Assembly (NCBI RefSeq): GCF_030704535.1 | Contig: NC_081821.1 | Coordinates: 1,441,001-1,505,000, forward strand | Length of the DNA stretch: 64,000 nucleotides | Direction: 5' to 3' | Origin: Vitis vinifera | Lineage: Eukaryota; Streptophyta; Magnoliopsida; Vitales; Vitaceae | Shown: one piece after another, positions 45,235-58,308 of the stretch | How positions within the stretch are numbered: position 1 is the first letter of the stretch | How the letters are laid out: each line of letters starts with the position of its first letter | Position numbers and translations under genes: made by a program | The notes under the pieces: generated by a model | The model's input: the letters and a program-made list of their open reading frames with translations, nothing else | Told to the model about the DNA's origin: nothing | Database searches by the model: none

Positions 45235-47208
45235 ATGGCGACAACAACCACAATCAGTGGTGGAGGCGGTGCCGGTGGTGCCGGTGGGGAGGACCGGGTC
45301 ATGGCGACGGCGCAGCAAATCGTGAAGAGTTTGAACACCACCAAGGAAGTGACGGAGGATATGCTGTTGATCTTCTCCAGCTTTGACAACCGGCTCTCGA
45401 ACATTTCGAATTTGATCGAAACGAAGACGGAGGTGGACCAGTTCGAGGCGGCGGAGAAGGTGATTATGAGGTGGGACTCGAACTCGGAGGCGTCGAGGCA
45501 CACGCTACCGTGGGACGAGGCGCCGGAGGAGGCCGCCGAGTATTTGGCGGCGGTGGACGAGATCTTGCAGATGACGGAGGATTTGGCGATTCGATCGGAC
45601 GGCGAGATGATGGATCGCGCCGAGAGTGCACTCCAGGTGGCGATGACGAGGCTGGAGGACGAGTTCCGCCACATACTGATTCGGAACACGGTGCCGCTCG
45701 ACGCCGACAGGCTGTACGGGTCGATTCGGCGGGTTTCACTCTCGTTTCCGACCAACGAGGGGGAGATTATGGGGGATTTCGACGGCTTCGTTGATGATGA
45801 TCAGGAAAATAGCTGTTATCACGAGAGAGGAGGGAGTTTGGGGGACGATGTGTGTGTGGATTTGATTCAGCCGGATGCGGTGGCGGAATTGAAGGAGATT
45901 GCCGATCGGATGATTAGGTCTGGGTACGAGAAGGAGTGTTGTCAGGTTTATAGCAGTGTTCGGCGCGATGTTTTGGACGAGTGTTTGTCGATTCTCGGTG
46001 TTGAGAAATTGAGTATTGAGGAAGTTCAGAAGATTGAGTGGAGGTCATTGGATGAGAAGATGAAGAAATGGATGCAAGCTGTGAAGATTGTTGTTAGGGT
46101 TCTTCTGTGGGGTGAGAAGAGGCTCTGTGACCAAGCTTTTAGTGGCTCCGATTTGATTAAGGAGGTTTGCTTCACTGAGACTGCCAAGAGTTGTGTGATG
46201 CAGTTGTTGAATTTCGGTGAGGCTGTTGCCATTGGGAGGAGATCCTCTGAGAAGCTTTTCCGCATACTCGATATGTATGATGCCTTGGCAGATGTGTTGC
46301 CAGACTTGGAAGCCTTGTTTTCAGATGAGTCGGGGCAGTTTGTCTGGAGTGAGGCCCGAGGAGTGCTGGCAGGCCTGGGGGAAGCGGCAAAGGGAACGTT
46401 TGCAGAGTTTGAGAATGCAGTTCGCTCTGAGACATCCAGGAGACCCATTCAAGGTGGTGAAATTCACCCCTTAACACGCTATGTGATGAATTATGTGAAG
46501 TTGGTTGTGGATTATAGTGAGACCCTCAACACTCTTTTAGAAAGTGAAGATGATGATGAATCAGCTCATTTGCAAAACCGTGATGGGGATAATTTGCAGT
46601 TAGGAAATACACCCCCAATTGGGCGTAGGTTGTTGTTGTTGATGTCATGCCTGGAATCCAACCTCACAGAGAAATCGAAGCTTTACGAGGATAATGCAAT
46701 GCAATATATTTTCTTGATGAACAACATTCTTTACATAGTTCAGAAAGTGAAAGACTCTGAGCTTGGCAAGATTTTGGGAGATCACTGGGTCCGGAAGCGT
46801 CGTGGACAGATTCGCCAATATGCCACTAGTTATCTCAGAGCTTCATGGAGCAAGGTCCTGGCTTGTCTCAAGGATGAAGGCATTGGTGGGAGCTCAAGCA
46901 ATGCCTCCAAGATGGCCCTTAAAGAAAGATTTAAAAATTTCAATGCATGCTTCGAAGATATTTATAGGATCCAGACAGCTTGGAAGGTCCATGATGCCCA
47001 ACTCAGGGAAGAGCTTCGAATTTCTATATCAGAAAAGGTAATTCCCGCCTACCGTTCATTTATGGGTAGGTTTGGGAATAATCTAGAGAGTGGAAGAAAT
47101 GCTGGAAAGTACATCAAATACACACCTGAGGATCTAGAGAACTACTTGTTGGATTTATTCGAAGGATCATCCCTTGTTCTGCACCATATGAGAAGAAAAA
47201 CTGCATAG
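45235..47208 (+). CDS. EXO70: EXO70 exocyst subunit (657 aa, intronless)
   Basis: One exon encodes 657 aa. A Gly-rich start (residues about 9-18) precedes [20 protein letters not shown] and a helical N-terminal rod. The Pfam Exo70 helical bundle follows from about residue 260, seen in [87 protein letters not shown] and a C-terminal [23 protein letters not shown]70 is the exocyst subunit that binds phosphoinositides and tethers secretory vesicles to the plasma membrane; plants have many paralogues, some in autophagy or immunity. A single exon and this N-terminal wording suggest the B/D group, most likely EXO70D, but I cannot settle the clade. The ATG at 45235 is the first in a long open frame. 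Confidence 0.94.
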   Translation: MATTTTISGGGGAGGAGGEDRVMATAQQIVKSLNTTKEVTEDMLLIFSSFDNRLSNISNLIETKTEVDQFEAAEKVIMRWDSNSEASRHTLPWDEAPEEAAEYLAAVDEILQMTEDLAIRSDGEMMDRAESALQVAMTRLEDEFRHILIRNTVPLDADRLYGSIRRVSLSFPTNEGEIMGDFDGFVDDDQENSCYHERGGSLGDDVCVDLIQPDAVAELKEIADRMIRSGYEKECCQVYSSVRRDVLDECLSILGVEKLSIEEVQKIEWRSLDEKMKKWMQAVKIVVRVLLWGEKRLCDQAFSGSDLIKEVCFTETAKSCVMQLLNFGEAVAIGRRSSEKLFRILDMYDALADVLPDLEALFSDESGQFVWSEARGVLAGLGEAAKGTFAEFENAVRSETSRRPIQGGEIHPLTRYVMNYVKLVVDYSETLNTLLESEDDDESAHLQNRDGDNLQLGNTPPIGRRLLLLMSCLESNLTEKSKLYEDNAMQYIFLMNNILYIVQKVKDSELGKILGDHWVRKRRGQIRQYATSYLRASWSKVLACLKDEGIGGSSSNASKMALKERFKNFNACFEDIYRIQTAWKVHDAQLREELRISISEKVIPAYRSFMGRFGNNLESGRNAGKYIKYTPEDLENYLLDLFEGSSLVLHHMRRKTA

Positions 47209-50004
47209 CTTACAGGACTATCCAGACAGGTAAGCCCATGGCTTGAAGGAGTAGTTGGAGTTCAGCTTGGGTACCAAATGTAGCTTGATGATATGCTGCT
47301 TGTTTCATTGGTGTTAATGTTAAAAGCACAGGTTTTTGTGAAAGTTAGCCAGGCGCGCTTTATATACTGTAATAACTTTGTACATGTTTTATAGATCCTG
47401 TATGTGTTTATCTTGTTATGGTTCATGTATTTATTGTCATGGATCAAAATTAGAGTTGATCTTCAAATTTGCAATCACAGTTGAATTAATATTGTGACCA
47501 TGATTTTATTACATTTGAGGAGGCTAGGTGATCAATTAATTGCTTGTTTGGCATATTGTTATGCTTACGACCATGGTTTTCTTATTGCAATTCGCTGTTG
47601 TCTAAGTCTGCAAATTCCTCCCATGTATACTCAAGAGACAGGGTTGCAGTTTGTGATTGGTGTGTGGTAACCCGACACCCGTTATCATTTAAATTCAACT
47701 TTCCCCAGAATCTGCAACATTTCCTCTCTTTACGGTTCTCTGATTTACTTTGCTTCCTTCAATGTATCTTTCAATAATCAATCTTGTGGATCACTTGCAA
47801 CTTCTATGTGATTCCTTCCATATGAATGTTGCAGGATTGAAACCAAGGAATTCTTCTTTCCCGATATTTTCTTCTGTTTTTAGCATGTTTTCTTTGTCCA
47901 TCCATTATTGGCTGTGGTGCACAACTTGGGCAAACAACTTAACATGTATCTGTATTTTGTCATTGTTGTCTTAAAGAATTCCTAATTGAATAGCATATAC
48001 ATATAAATGGAATATCAAACCAAGATGAGACTGGGAAACTAGTATTGTTTGGTTAGGTTGTTAGCCTGCATCTGCCAAATTTGGATGGTTTGCTTCGATT
48101 TCTCAACCTACAGAGCCACACGTTTTATGAAAATTATCAGCTTAACAAGCAGTTGCAAAAATGGATGAATGAACTCCACATTCCCATTCCTGTTCCCTTC
48201 ACCTGTTTCAGCTTTAGCATGTCTTTGGTATTTTTAGAATGAAATCCTTGATGTGTTGTCGTCAGTAATGTTCACCCCTTTTGTTTCCTCCTGTAGTTTT
48301 GAACTCAATCTGGTAGAAATCTAGCAGTAAGTTTTCTTTCTTTACAAGACGGATTTTCCATGTCAGGCAGACTCAGAGCAATAGTCAAGGCATTCTCTCT
48401 GGTGTTTGTATATTTGGTGGATTTTACTCTTATGCAATGCCACCTTCCTGTTGGTGATGAGCAGTTCCAGTTGTGCGAATCTGAGAAATGTGAGAATGAC
48501 CTGAAAATTATTTTATTCATTTATTACAAACTGATTGGATTGCATTTATAATCTTCAATATGTCGCTTTGCTTTGATTTTGGGTTAAATTATGCTCACTG
48601 GTAGAATATAGCTTGAAGATATTTGTCTCATATGTGAAATGTAAACATCAAATATCATCGTGTTACTTGTGGCAGGGTCAAACGCGCTTTTGTATTGTTG
48701 TAGTTGCAGTTGGCGTAATCATCACTTCCAGGCTTGAAGTGACTTCTTCAAGCTTCAGTCTTTTAAGGGTTAGGGTTATGACACAGACACTGGCAACTAT
48801 TGTTACTGGAACCGGGAAAAAATAGTAAGAAAAAAATCAGGTGGAAGTTGTTTTCGAGGGTTTGAGTTTGCACAAGAAAATAGATTATGGGCAGTCTTTA
48901 CTTTTGAGTTACTGAATATGTGAAAACTAGGTGTGGCTTTCTCAAGCTTTTTATCCATGGCATCAGAGTGAATATCATCTCCACTGAACACACACCAAGC
49001 ATCTGGTGTTTGCTTCTCTTCAATGGTATATTAACAGCGGCTCTTTAAGAATGCTTTTATGCAATCCTAGTGATTTAATCACTATGTTTGTAGCTCTAGA
49101 ATGCCTTGGTTTATGCTCTGTCACATTATTTTCTTGAGAATACCTCTCATCTTCTGATGAATGAAGAAAAAGATTCCGCTTTGCTAGTCAACATTCTGTC
49201 ATCTTTGTCCACTTCTTTTTTTTCCCTCTTCAGAACATGGAATTGTTTGGTAAACAGGAAACTAGCAGTTATGCAGAATCCCACTCTGTTTAGGATGTGG
49301 TGCAATGGTTGGTCCATTTAGGTCCACGACTCCGAACATGATGCACTATCTCCACCACCTCTGAACATGAGCACCGCCCCCACCCCACCCACTACCCATC
49401 ACCCACACAGGTAGGTCTCTGTTGCTGGCTCTGGATCTTTGGACCTGGGTATTACCTTTTTTCCATTTAATGTGGTGGAAGGAGGACAAGGAAGAATTAA
49501 GTATGAGAATCTGGGTTGATCTTATCTCCCCATTCCTAGAAAATCGGTAGGCCCACCTCAAAGACTGATCCCAGACCTCTTCCCAGAACAACCAGTAACC
49601 TACAAGAATAATTATGTCCTCCCTGTCCCTACAAAAGATGGCATAGACCAGTTGTGTAGGCCGCATCAAGACACTACGGTTTCTTCTCTCGGTCACTAGG
49701 TAAAACACAAGGCCCCCCAGGCAAAGCATAGAACTCTCCCCTTCACTTCTAGGCATTTTGCAACCGCAAACTCACTTCAAATTAGGGGCACATACTAGGA
49801 AATAATCTACTTATTAGACTTACCACAAGAAAAGCTTGGTGAGAGTTTGTGGGTACACACAGCAAACCGCAGGGGACTAATTACAAGGGGGGGTTGCCTC
49901 AGTCTCCAACAAACTAACAACCAAAAAAGGAAGAGATGGGGCTCATTACAAACTTGAAACTCAACAGCAAAACGATCACCAGCTTATTTGGTATCTCTTA
50001 CAGG
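47209..50004. other. Intergenic between the convergent EXO70 and KING1 genes
   Basis: It holds the 3' regions of both genes. A CCACC/CCCAC-rich patch near 49345-49400 gives a minus-strand open frame (49346-49756) with no recognisable motif. Otherwise no gene, repeat or RNA was seen. Confidence 0.5.
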
Positions 50005-52585
50005 TTACACTCTGCTGTTCTGAGGCATTGGCAAAACGCCATCAAAGAAATCCCCGAAGTAGCCGCGAGGCTCGTGCACTAGCTTCGAGATTATGTCTCT
50101 GAGCGTGATCACCCCCTCCAGATTCCCATCTTCATCCACAACATAAACCCTTTGGATCTTCACTGAGTCGAGCATTAGAATCATTTCCTTGACTGTTTGA
50201 TTTCGTCTGCAGGTGATCATACCACTCAACATGGGTGAGGCCTCGTTGTGCTGCTCCAGGTACTTCCTAACTGCCACGAGGAAGTTCTTGGCTGTGATCG
50301 ATCTGCAATGAAAAATCCCATATGAGTTCCTGGGGAACGTGAAGGTTGATTTCCAGGAAATAGTTCAAGCATCAAACCTGAACTCTCTGTAGATCTCTGG
50401 TGTGGTTAGAAGGAACTGAACATCTCTTATACTAATATTACCAACAGCCTTTCTACCTCCGCTTTCAACCACAGGTATCCCTCCGATCCCCTTCTTCCTC
50501 ATCAATTTAAACGCCTGGAGAACTGGTTCATCCTCGTTCACCTACATGATCATATAAACCCATTATCTAATGAAAACAAATTCAAACACCTTGGGGAAAA
50601 TCAGCATGAAAACTAGTTACAGACCTTGATAACTTGATCAGGCTTCATTGTGGGAAGGCCGAGTTCAGACATTTTCTTAGCTCCCCATCTTTCGAACCAA
50701 GAGAGCCCGACACATTCCGCTAACATGTGAATGACAGCAGACTGCGTGACAATGTTATCAATCTTTCCTTCGCCCAGATCAACCACAGGGACACTCTTCA
50801 TTTTGTAGTTGGAAAGCAGCAAGAGCATGGTCAAGAAGGAGTTGGATTTCTGCAAAGCAAGAAACGGAGCCCAGCGAAATGATCCCGAGATGTCCCGTAC
50901 CTGCATGCAGGTAATTCAATGATTTTCGTAAAATTTTCTATGAAAAAATGGGAGAGAGAGGTATAAGATACAACCTTTGTGTTCTTGTAAAATTCCGAAG
51001 AGGTTAAAGCCTCAAAGAAGCTCCCTGGAGTCGGTTCAGCTGGTTCAAAGCCTAAGTTCTTAAGCCTTCTAGGAGAATTCATTCCATTAGCAGCTGCAGC
51101 AACAGCAGTTATGGCTTCCTCTTTCCCACCTGTGCCAAACCCTGCAGCAGGAGCCCCACCATTCTTCCGGGGAGATGCAAGCTCTGACTGCCAACATCAT
51201 CAAAAATATATTTCATTTCCAATTTCTCAATCCAAGACATATGGTTAATCAGAGTTTAAGCCGTTTGGTAGTTGAACCACAATGTATATCAGGCTAAAAA
51301 AATTAAAAAAATTTGAATTCATCAGTTATAAACTGGAGAATGGATAAAGAAGTTAAGACTATGGGACCGTGGCAGACTTTGATCCAAGTAGAAAAGGTTG
51401 GCACAATAACCTGATACAGAATCCATACGACAATACCCGCAAACTCTACAATGCCAATGTATCTGTCGATCCAACTCGCGTCCTCCGGTGCCTCAACATC
51501 CACCACAGGTGCACTGAGAATTCTGTGCTTGGTCAGTATTTGAACAGCTTCAGCCAAACTGCAGTCTGATTTTATCTCAATCACTGAAAAGAAAATTCAC
51601 AAACACCATAAATGTTCAGAAGAAGATGGTATATATAATATAGATGACTGGCATCTTATGCCTGGGCTCCTGAAATTATAGGACAATGAGCAATGAGTAA
51701 ACAACACATATTGGGCAGCCCAATCTGATCAAGCACAATTACAGTAAAGAAGACACAGAGCAGCAATCACAGAAAAACACAGGAGTTGTGGATTGAATTC
51801 AATTCCAGTGTCAAACAATGAATTAGAGTGAAATTTCTCAATCCAGAAGTCTGAAAAGAACAGGAGAAGTGCAAAAGGGCATAGACTACAATAGTAAGAA
51901 CTTGCAGGTGATGTGATCCAATCCAAACAAGTCCATTCCTAATTCAAGACTCCTTAACCAATTGAAACCCAATACTTAATCCATTGCCAAGACCAAAAAA
52001 GTTACACAAATCAGAAGCTAAAACTAAAAAGAAACCTCACCCATGTGTAAACCCAGATAACAAAATCAATAAGTACCAAATAAAAATTGATTAAGATTGT
52101 TTTGAATGGAACTACTAAGGGCAATAGCAAGAGGTAGCATGGTATATGCTGAAGCTGCTGCTACAAGAACAGAGGAAGAACATAGTAAGAGTCTCCAAAT
52201 CCTCTCAGCTGATCCAATCCAATCCAATCAAGCTGACCCCCCCAATTCAATCCCCATAATGAATTGAAATTCAAACCTTTTTCCATTGCCAACAGCAAGA
52301 AAGATACAACAGAAATCGGAAGGTAAAACTGAAGGAAGACATCACTCATGTACAAACCCAGATGGGGTTCTCAAAGAAGAAAAAACAGCAAAAAGGGGTT
52401 GATGACTTATTCTGAATGATACCTTGAGAAGAAGCTGGTGGAAAAGCAGAGACGGGCACACTTTCAAAGCATGCATTGAGCTTCTCTGTAGGAGTCAGCT
52501 GCGGCTCCTGAACATCCCACAAGTCTTCCACTCTCATCCCAAGCTTTGCCTCTGGGCTCGACATTCCTCCACTTCTCGGACTGTC

Positions 52586-52591
<6 letters not shown>
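50005..52591 (-). CDS. KING1: SnRK1 regulatory subunit gamma-1-like, four CBS domains (430 aa)
   Basis: Six minus-strand exons join in frame: 52423-52591, 51411-51583, 50975-51187, 50625-50900, 50378-50541 and 50005-50302. The protein follows Arabidopsis KING1 (KIN-gamma) nearly motif for motif: SSPEAKLGMRVEDLWD and LNACFESVPVSAFP at the N-terminus, then CBS1 (about 57-110, SAPVVDVEAPEDASWIDRYI). A Ser/Pro/Ala-rich linker fills 115-165, before SFFEALTSSEFYKNTKVRDI and CBS2. CBS3 (about 278-330, GGIPVVESGGRKAVGNIS) and CBS4 (about 355-415, RVYVVDEDGNLEGVITLRDI) follow, with the tail YFGDFFDGVLPMPQNSRV. It is a gamma-like regulatory subunit associated with the SnRK1 energy-sensing kinase. The Arabidopsis protein does not complement yeast snf4 in all tests, so its exact role is debated. 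The linker is longer than I recall for Arabidopsis (424 aa in total). Confidence 0.94.
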
Positions 52592-52621
<30 letters not shown>

Positions 52622-52650
52622 AACTCTCTGTCTTTCTCTCTCTACTGCAA
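52592..52650. repeat. (TC)n tract in the KING1 5' leader
   Basis: A run of about 14 TC units abuts the KING1 start codon and continues as imperfect CT-rich sequence. On the transcribed strand it is a GA-rich leader element of the kind common in plant 5' UTRs. Confidence 0.9.
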
Positions 52651-54904
52651 CTCCCTTTCAAAAATCCTCAATGCTGACAAGGGTTCGATCCCAAGGTATC
52701 CATAAATAAACGCAAGCAGATCCCGAGGACATCGAGTGTGGTGCACGCGTCAATCTCAGCCGTTTATTGGCCTGTTCGGGTGGGAATGAGTGGTGTTTCG
52801 AAACGTGGATGGCTTTGATTTATCCGACGGACGGTCAAAGTGCACGATTGATTCTTGACTATCGACGTGTTATTCGCTCTTCTTATCCTTCCTTGTTTTG
52901 TTTTTTTTCAAATTATTTTTTAAGACAACTTCCACACTTATCCGATTTTTAATAAAAGCCACTAGCGGACCGCTCTAACATGCGCCGGAGCGTGCTTTGC
53001 GCTGTTTCTTTTAACGTCTACCTGCTGACTTGGCAACAGGGACTAGCGGGGCTTCGAAACGTGTCATATATTGCTTGGTCCTTTTCTTCAAAAAATTAAA
53101 TAATTAATTATTGATTTTATTATATAATTAAATGTCATAATCAGGTTAGAGTGATGATATCCCATTAGACTCTTCGAACGCCAATGACAAAAATATCTGG
53201 TTTAAATTGCTATATATAAATGTTAAAGAGGGACGGGTAGAGTGGATAGACCCCTCCCACTAACTTCTAATTTTTTTAAATTTTAAAAAAATCATGATTA
53301 AAACAAAGAATATTATATATTTTATAATTTATTTTTATTAAATGTATAATTTATGTTATATACGTTGAACATGGATAATAAAAAATAAATTAAATTTATT
53401 TAATTATATATAAATCATCATATATGTTCAATATATGTTCAAACAGGGTGAGATAAGAAAATACTTTAAATTTAAAAGCCACTCATAATTTAGCAGATGT
53501 TTGATAAACCATTAAAGTGACTTAATAACTTAATTTAAGTTATTAAGTAAATTAAGTATATTTGATAAAATAATTTAATGATATGATTTAAAATTAAAAA
53601 TAATTTTAAATAATAAATAAAAATAATTTATTTATTTTTAAGTCGTCTCTTTATTTTACATTTACCTTAGTTACCTCTGTAATATCTTTTATTATTTTAC
53701 GACCTTCACTATTATTCAATATATTGTCTTAATTATAATTTATAATGATAAATATATCAATTTAATTATTTAAAATAAATTTTAAGTTAATTTTACCAAA
53801 TAATCTTAATACTTAAAGTAATAATTAAGTAATAAGTATTAAGTCAATAACTTAAATATGATTTAATTTAAAACCGACTTAAATCATTAAGAGTGCATTT
53901 GGTAATGATTTTAAAAAACGTTTATAATTTTTCTAATACTTTAATGATATAAATTTTTAATTATTAAAAATATTAGAAATACTTACTAAAATCACCGTGG
54001 ATTTTAAGTAATAAGTATTAAGTTTTATCAAACATCTAGTTAATTCTACTTATCTCGTATATTTCTATTAAGGAAAAAATCCAATCCCACCATCCCTCAA
54101 CAATTGACTAAAAATATAAATATTAATTTTAAAATCTCGTTTAATGTTTTATGAATATTAATTTTTGTCCAAGGGATATTTTTTGTTATGAATTTGTTTT
54201 TAATATAAAATACAAAATTAAGAAAATATAATAATTGATCAATGATTTGCATAGTAATTGAATAATGAAATTGTGATTAAAGATAGCGTAAAATAATAAC
54301 ATAAATCCACAATAATAATATTTTAAATATTTATATTTAAACTTGTAAAATAAATTTCCATTTTGTTTTATTATTAAATTAATCATGTTAATACATTTTA
54401 TAATTTATTTTTGGTTTTCGGGAATTTGCTCTATATAATTTTTTTTTCATAATATTAAGTTAAGATAAACTTTTGTGATTGAAATAAAAAAAATAAAAAA
54501 ATAAAAAGATTTTAAATATATAGAAGTAGGAAGTGTTTTGACATTTTTTTTCTTCCAAAAATAATCTTATCATTTCTATCATATGCTTTTATATCATGTA
54601 ATTAATATAGATTTCTTATCATTATCATATGTCCATTTTTTTTCCTAATTCAGCCTTATCATTTTTATTATATGTGTATATTCTATTATTATTATTGTTA
54701 TTATATATTCAAGATGATATGAGTTTTTCATATAAAAAATTTAATAAATAGTTAATGCATAGTGTATTTACTATCATGTTAATTAAAAGTATTCATTGTT
54801 GTATTAATTCATTTTGATTTTTTTTAATACTTACTTATCAAAATAAATATTAAGAATTATTATCTATTTATTTTGTATTTCTCATTAAAAAAATATATAT
54901 TTTT
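52651..54904. other. AT-rich intergenic stretch with a MITE
   Basis: A GC-richer part (52690-53060) next to the KING1 promoter is followed by very AT-rich DNA. No coding sequence was recognised. The MITE at 53495-54037 is the only clear structure. Confidence 0.5.
53495..54037. mobile_element. MITE with AGATGTTTGATAAA termini
   Basis: The left end AGATGTTTGATAAAC and the right end TTTTATCAAACATCT are inverted copies. The interior is filled with ACTTAATAACTTAA / TTAAGTTATTAAGT repeats in both orientations, so the whole element is a fold-back structure of about 540 bp. No coding frame. No target duplication could be fixed. Confidence 0.65.
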
Positions 54905-57284
54905 TATATCGTTTATGTTAGAAAAATTAAGCTAATCCAACCTATGGTAATCACTCTAGAGGGGGGAGGGGCGATGAATAAGGTGATGATCTCTTTTTGC
55001 AAATTTAAACTATGTGTAAGTAAGCGACAATTATATGCAAGTATATAATAAGCAATATAAAAACAATTGCATATAAATTAAAGAGTAGGGAAGAGAGAAT
55101 GCAAACACAAGAGTTTATAGTGGTTCGGCGCAACCCGACCTACATCCACTCTCCTTTAACTTTAATCTCAAGCTTGAGGTTCCACTATTTTAAGGCTTCT
55201 AAACCAAACCTTCAAGCAATACAATTGGATTATGCTTCCAATTCACCCTATTGGACTTTTGGCTCCAAGCACCATTTACACTTCTCAAGAGATATCCCAC
55301 TCTTGAACAATTTCCTCTCAAGGATTTACAAATAAAAGATCTCACAAAAATCATAGCACAAGAACTTTAAGCTCAAATGATACAAGTAAACTATGATTGA
55401 AATGTGCACTAAGGATATGGAAGTTTTAGAACAATGGTGCACTCAAAAACACTCTTCCAAGGCTCAAATATAATTAAGAAAGGTTTGAGAAGGTTAAGTT
55501 TTTGAAACAATAAAGATTAGAGCCTTTTTATAGAAGAAAAAAGTCCAACTAGCCTTTGGGGGTTCGACCGGTCGAGTTAGGGGTCGACCGGTTGACTAGC
55601 CGTTAGTATTTAATGTTTGGCAGGTGACCGTTAGCCCTTGACCGGTTGAACAACCGTTCTGGAAGAAAGAGAAAGTTTTTTGCACCCTCGACCGGTTGAG
55701 CTGGGGGTCTACCCGGGCCTCGACCGGTTGAGTTGTGGGTCGACCTAGACCTCAACCGGTTGAGCTTGCGGTCGACTGGTTCCTCACCCGGTTCAACGGG
55801 TTGAGCCGTTTTTTTGGCTCAACAACCAACTTTTTCAACTTAAAACCTTTTAAAACAAGTTTGAAAGACATTTAACACAAGGTTTTAGTTGAAAACATGA
55901 AATCATCCAATTCTTAAAATATTTTAAACAAAATAAATATTGGATGATTTTGGTGCATAAGTAAATAATGTAATGCATGAAAATCCTAATGCACCAACAA
56001 CCTAGAGTTTTGAAGAACATGATGAGATTTTCTTAGGGGACAAATATCACTAATGTGACCTCCTCTAAAGATTGTAAATAGTTAAAGGCGAAAAACTAGA
56101 GGCTTCCTTTACAATAAAATTTAAAAAATTGATTTTTGAAAAGCTTGTAGGCTAGCCTCTTTTTAACAAAAATGCATTTTTGATTTACCAAAGTCATATC
56201 AAAAGTCTTTTGGCCATTTGAGAATTTTTAACTCCTCATTTTCCTTTTCAAAAGAGATTTTTGCCTTCTTAATATTTTCAAAATTTTCATTATGCTCATT
56301 GAGCTCATTTTGAAGACAAAAAATCTTTTTCTTGAGAAATATATTTTTGAAATCAAGTTTTTCAAGATCTTGAAATTCAAAATGGTTAGAGTTGGAGTTT
56401 ACCTCATCTTGATGTTCTTCCAAAGCCATAAAGCACATGTTGGCATCCTCATTTGTGCATTCTTCTTCCATGGAGTCTTCATCACTTTCACTTTCACTCT
56501 CTTCCTCTTCATCATCATTTATTGAAGCCATAAAAGCTATACTTTTCTCATTTTCTTCAACTCTTTGATGATTGTACAACTCTATCTTATAAGTCATGAG
56601 TGACCCAATAAGTTCTTCAAGTGAAAGTTTAGTGAGATCATTTGCTTCTTGAATAGTCGTCACTTTTGTTTCCCATTTCTTTGGTAGAGACCTTAAGATC
56701 TTCATGACTTTCTCTACTTCGGTGTAGGTCTTTCCCAAGGCTTCAAGTTCATTCACAATCACAATGAACCTAGAAAACATCTCAACAATAGATTCAAAAT
56801 TCTTTATAGAAAATAATTCATAATCATGCACAAGGATATTGATTCTAGACTCTTTAACTTAGTTGTTTCCCTCATAAGTGATTTCTAATAGTCTCCAAAT
56901 TTCTTTAGCCGACTTACAATGCCAAATACGATTAAATTCATTTCTATCAATAGCACAATGTAAGATAAAAACGGCTTTGACATTTAATTGAACTTTCTTT
57001 CTATCAAATTCATCTCATTCATGCTTTGGTTTTGGAACCATCACTCCATTTTCTAATTTTGAAGGAATATGGGGACCATCTTCAATGACATCCCATAAAT
57101 CAAGATTAATGGATTGGAAAAACCAAGTCATTTTAGTTTTCCAATAGGGATAATCGGTTCCCGTAAAAAGTGGAGATCGGGTAGTTGAAAAACTTTCAAT
57201 GTGGGATGAGCTTGATGGATTAGCCATTACTTCTTAGACGGTTAAGTCTTAAATAAGAAGTCTTGTTCTGATACCAATTGTTAG

Positions 57285-57583
57285 AACCTCAAGCGCTACC
57301 AACTCTCCTAAAAGCAATTGCTTGTAGGAAATGCGCATACCCTAGCCTTATAGTGCATTCACCCAAGCGCCCACGGCGAACACAAGGGGAGTTGATGGAC
57401 GCGGCCAACCCTCCAATCTACCAACAATTCTTGTAGGACCTCAAGCGCTACCAACTCTCTTAAAAGCAATTGTTTGTAGGAAAGGCGTATACCCTAACCT
57501 TATAGTACATTCACCCAAGTGCCCACGACGAATACAAGAGGAGTTGATGGATACGGCCAACCCTTTGATCTACCAACAATTCC
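57285..57583. repeat. Tandem repeat of about 150 bp at the right end of the retroelement
   Basis: Two consecutive copies (about 57285-57435 and 57437-57583) of a unit starting ACCTCAAGCGCTACCAACTC and ending at ACCAACAATTC. They are about 90 percent alike by eye. They lie directly beyond the primer-binding-site-like sequence, so they may be part of the terminal repeat of the old element. Confidence 0.8.
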
Positions 57584-57608
57584 CCCCCTCCCCCCCCCCC
57601 CCCCCTCC
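57583..57608. repeat. C-tract
   Basis: A run of almost pure C with two T interruptions, next to a tRNA 3'-end-like sequence (GGTTCGAACCC, then GGCTCTGATACCA) that also gives the second primer-binding-site match. Confidence 0.9.
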
Positions 57609-57655
57609 AGCGACACCCCTGGGGTTCGAACCCGTGACCTCGGCTCTGATACCAG

Positions 57656-58308
57656 TTTAATTCGTATCCATTCATTCCTTTATATGGCTTTTTATATGTA
57701 CCCATTCATATCAATTTATTATCTTCATATACATTCATCCATCCATAGACCTTTTTGTTCCTACAATTCATTTATCGTTCAATTCATTTTCATTTCATCA
57801 AAATATCAATTTATTTTGCATTTCCCATTCAAAAAAATAAAAATCCGAATCATTATAAAATTATTTTATATTTTCCTAAATATAAATATCAATTTATTTT
57901 TACTATTTGTGCATGACAAGAATAAAATTAATTTTAATATATATATTTGAAGGTTGAAATTTGATGATTAATGTATAATATTTTGAGAATATTAAAAAAT
58001 GAGTCTAAATTTGGTAATAATGGTTTAAATTGATATTTTTTTTAAATTATTATTATTATACTTAAATAATAATGAAATATTGATATTCGAATCCTTTACA
58101 AACTTCAATTATAAATTCATTAATAAATAACGAAATAAAAGAATTTACATAAAATTAAGAATTATGGGCCTTGATTCGGCCCAACAAGATGGCCCATAGG
58201 CCTTGACGCCGAACCGCTCTACTACATAAAGAGTGGACACCTGCGGTGAAGAAGAGGAAAAGATTTTGACTTTTCCATCTCTGTTTCGGCGAGGGTTTAT
58301 CAGACGCC
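57656..58308. other. AT-rich intergenic stretch and SAP-gene promoter
   Basis: AT-rich sequence with no recognised gene. The last 150 bp before 58309 are GC-richer and are the probable leader of the SAP-domain gene. Confidence 0.45.

Larger units (their letters stand above)
54905..57655 (-). mobile_element. Old Copia-type LTR retroelement remains (fossil)
   Basis: A minus-strand element. The clearest part is a Ty1/copia-type gag region (56199-57227): an N-terminal part with PLFTGTDYPYWKTKM, then a gag_pre/UBN2-like block with IVNELEALGK and an acidic linker. A primer-binding-site-like sequence for initiator tRNA-Met lies at 57261-57276, and a second at 57642-57654 suggests a nested or neighbouring element. 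The left part (54905-55990), with repeated GACCGGTTGAG wording and GTGGTTCGGCGCAACCCGAC, looks like LTR or untranslated sequence. No protease, integrase or reverse transcriptase was recognised. The element is broken, with several breaks in gag and most of the polyprotein absent. It looks old and immobile. Confidence 0.75.

Noticed and set aside
45078-45755. 225-codon minus-strand frame opposite the EXO70 start
   Set aside because: Antisense shadow of the GC-rich EXO70 coding sequence. Its composition mirrors EXO70 codons and it has no motif.
49346-49756. Minus-strand open frame of 136 codons
   Set aside because: No recognisable motif, biased composition over a CCACC-rich patch, no splice partner and no conservation evidence. 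Treated as chance.
57619-57654. tRNA-like 3' end (GGTTCGAACCC followed by GGCTCTGATACCA)
   Set aside because: No acceptor 5' half or cloverleaf upstream (a C-tract lies there). Better explained as a primer-binding-site match of an LTR element.
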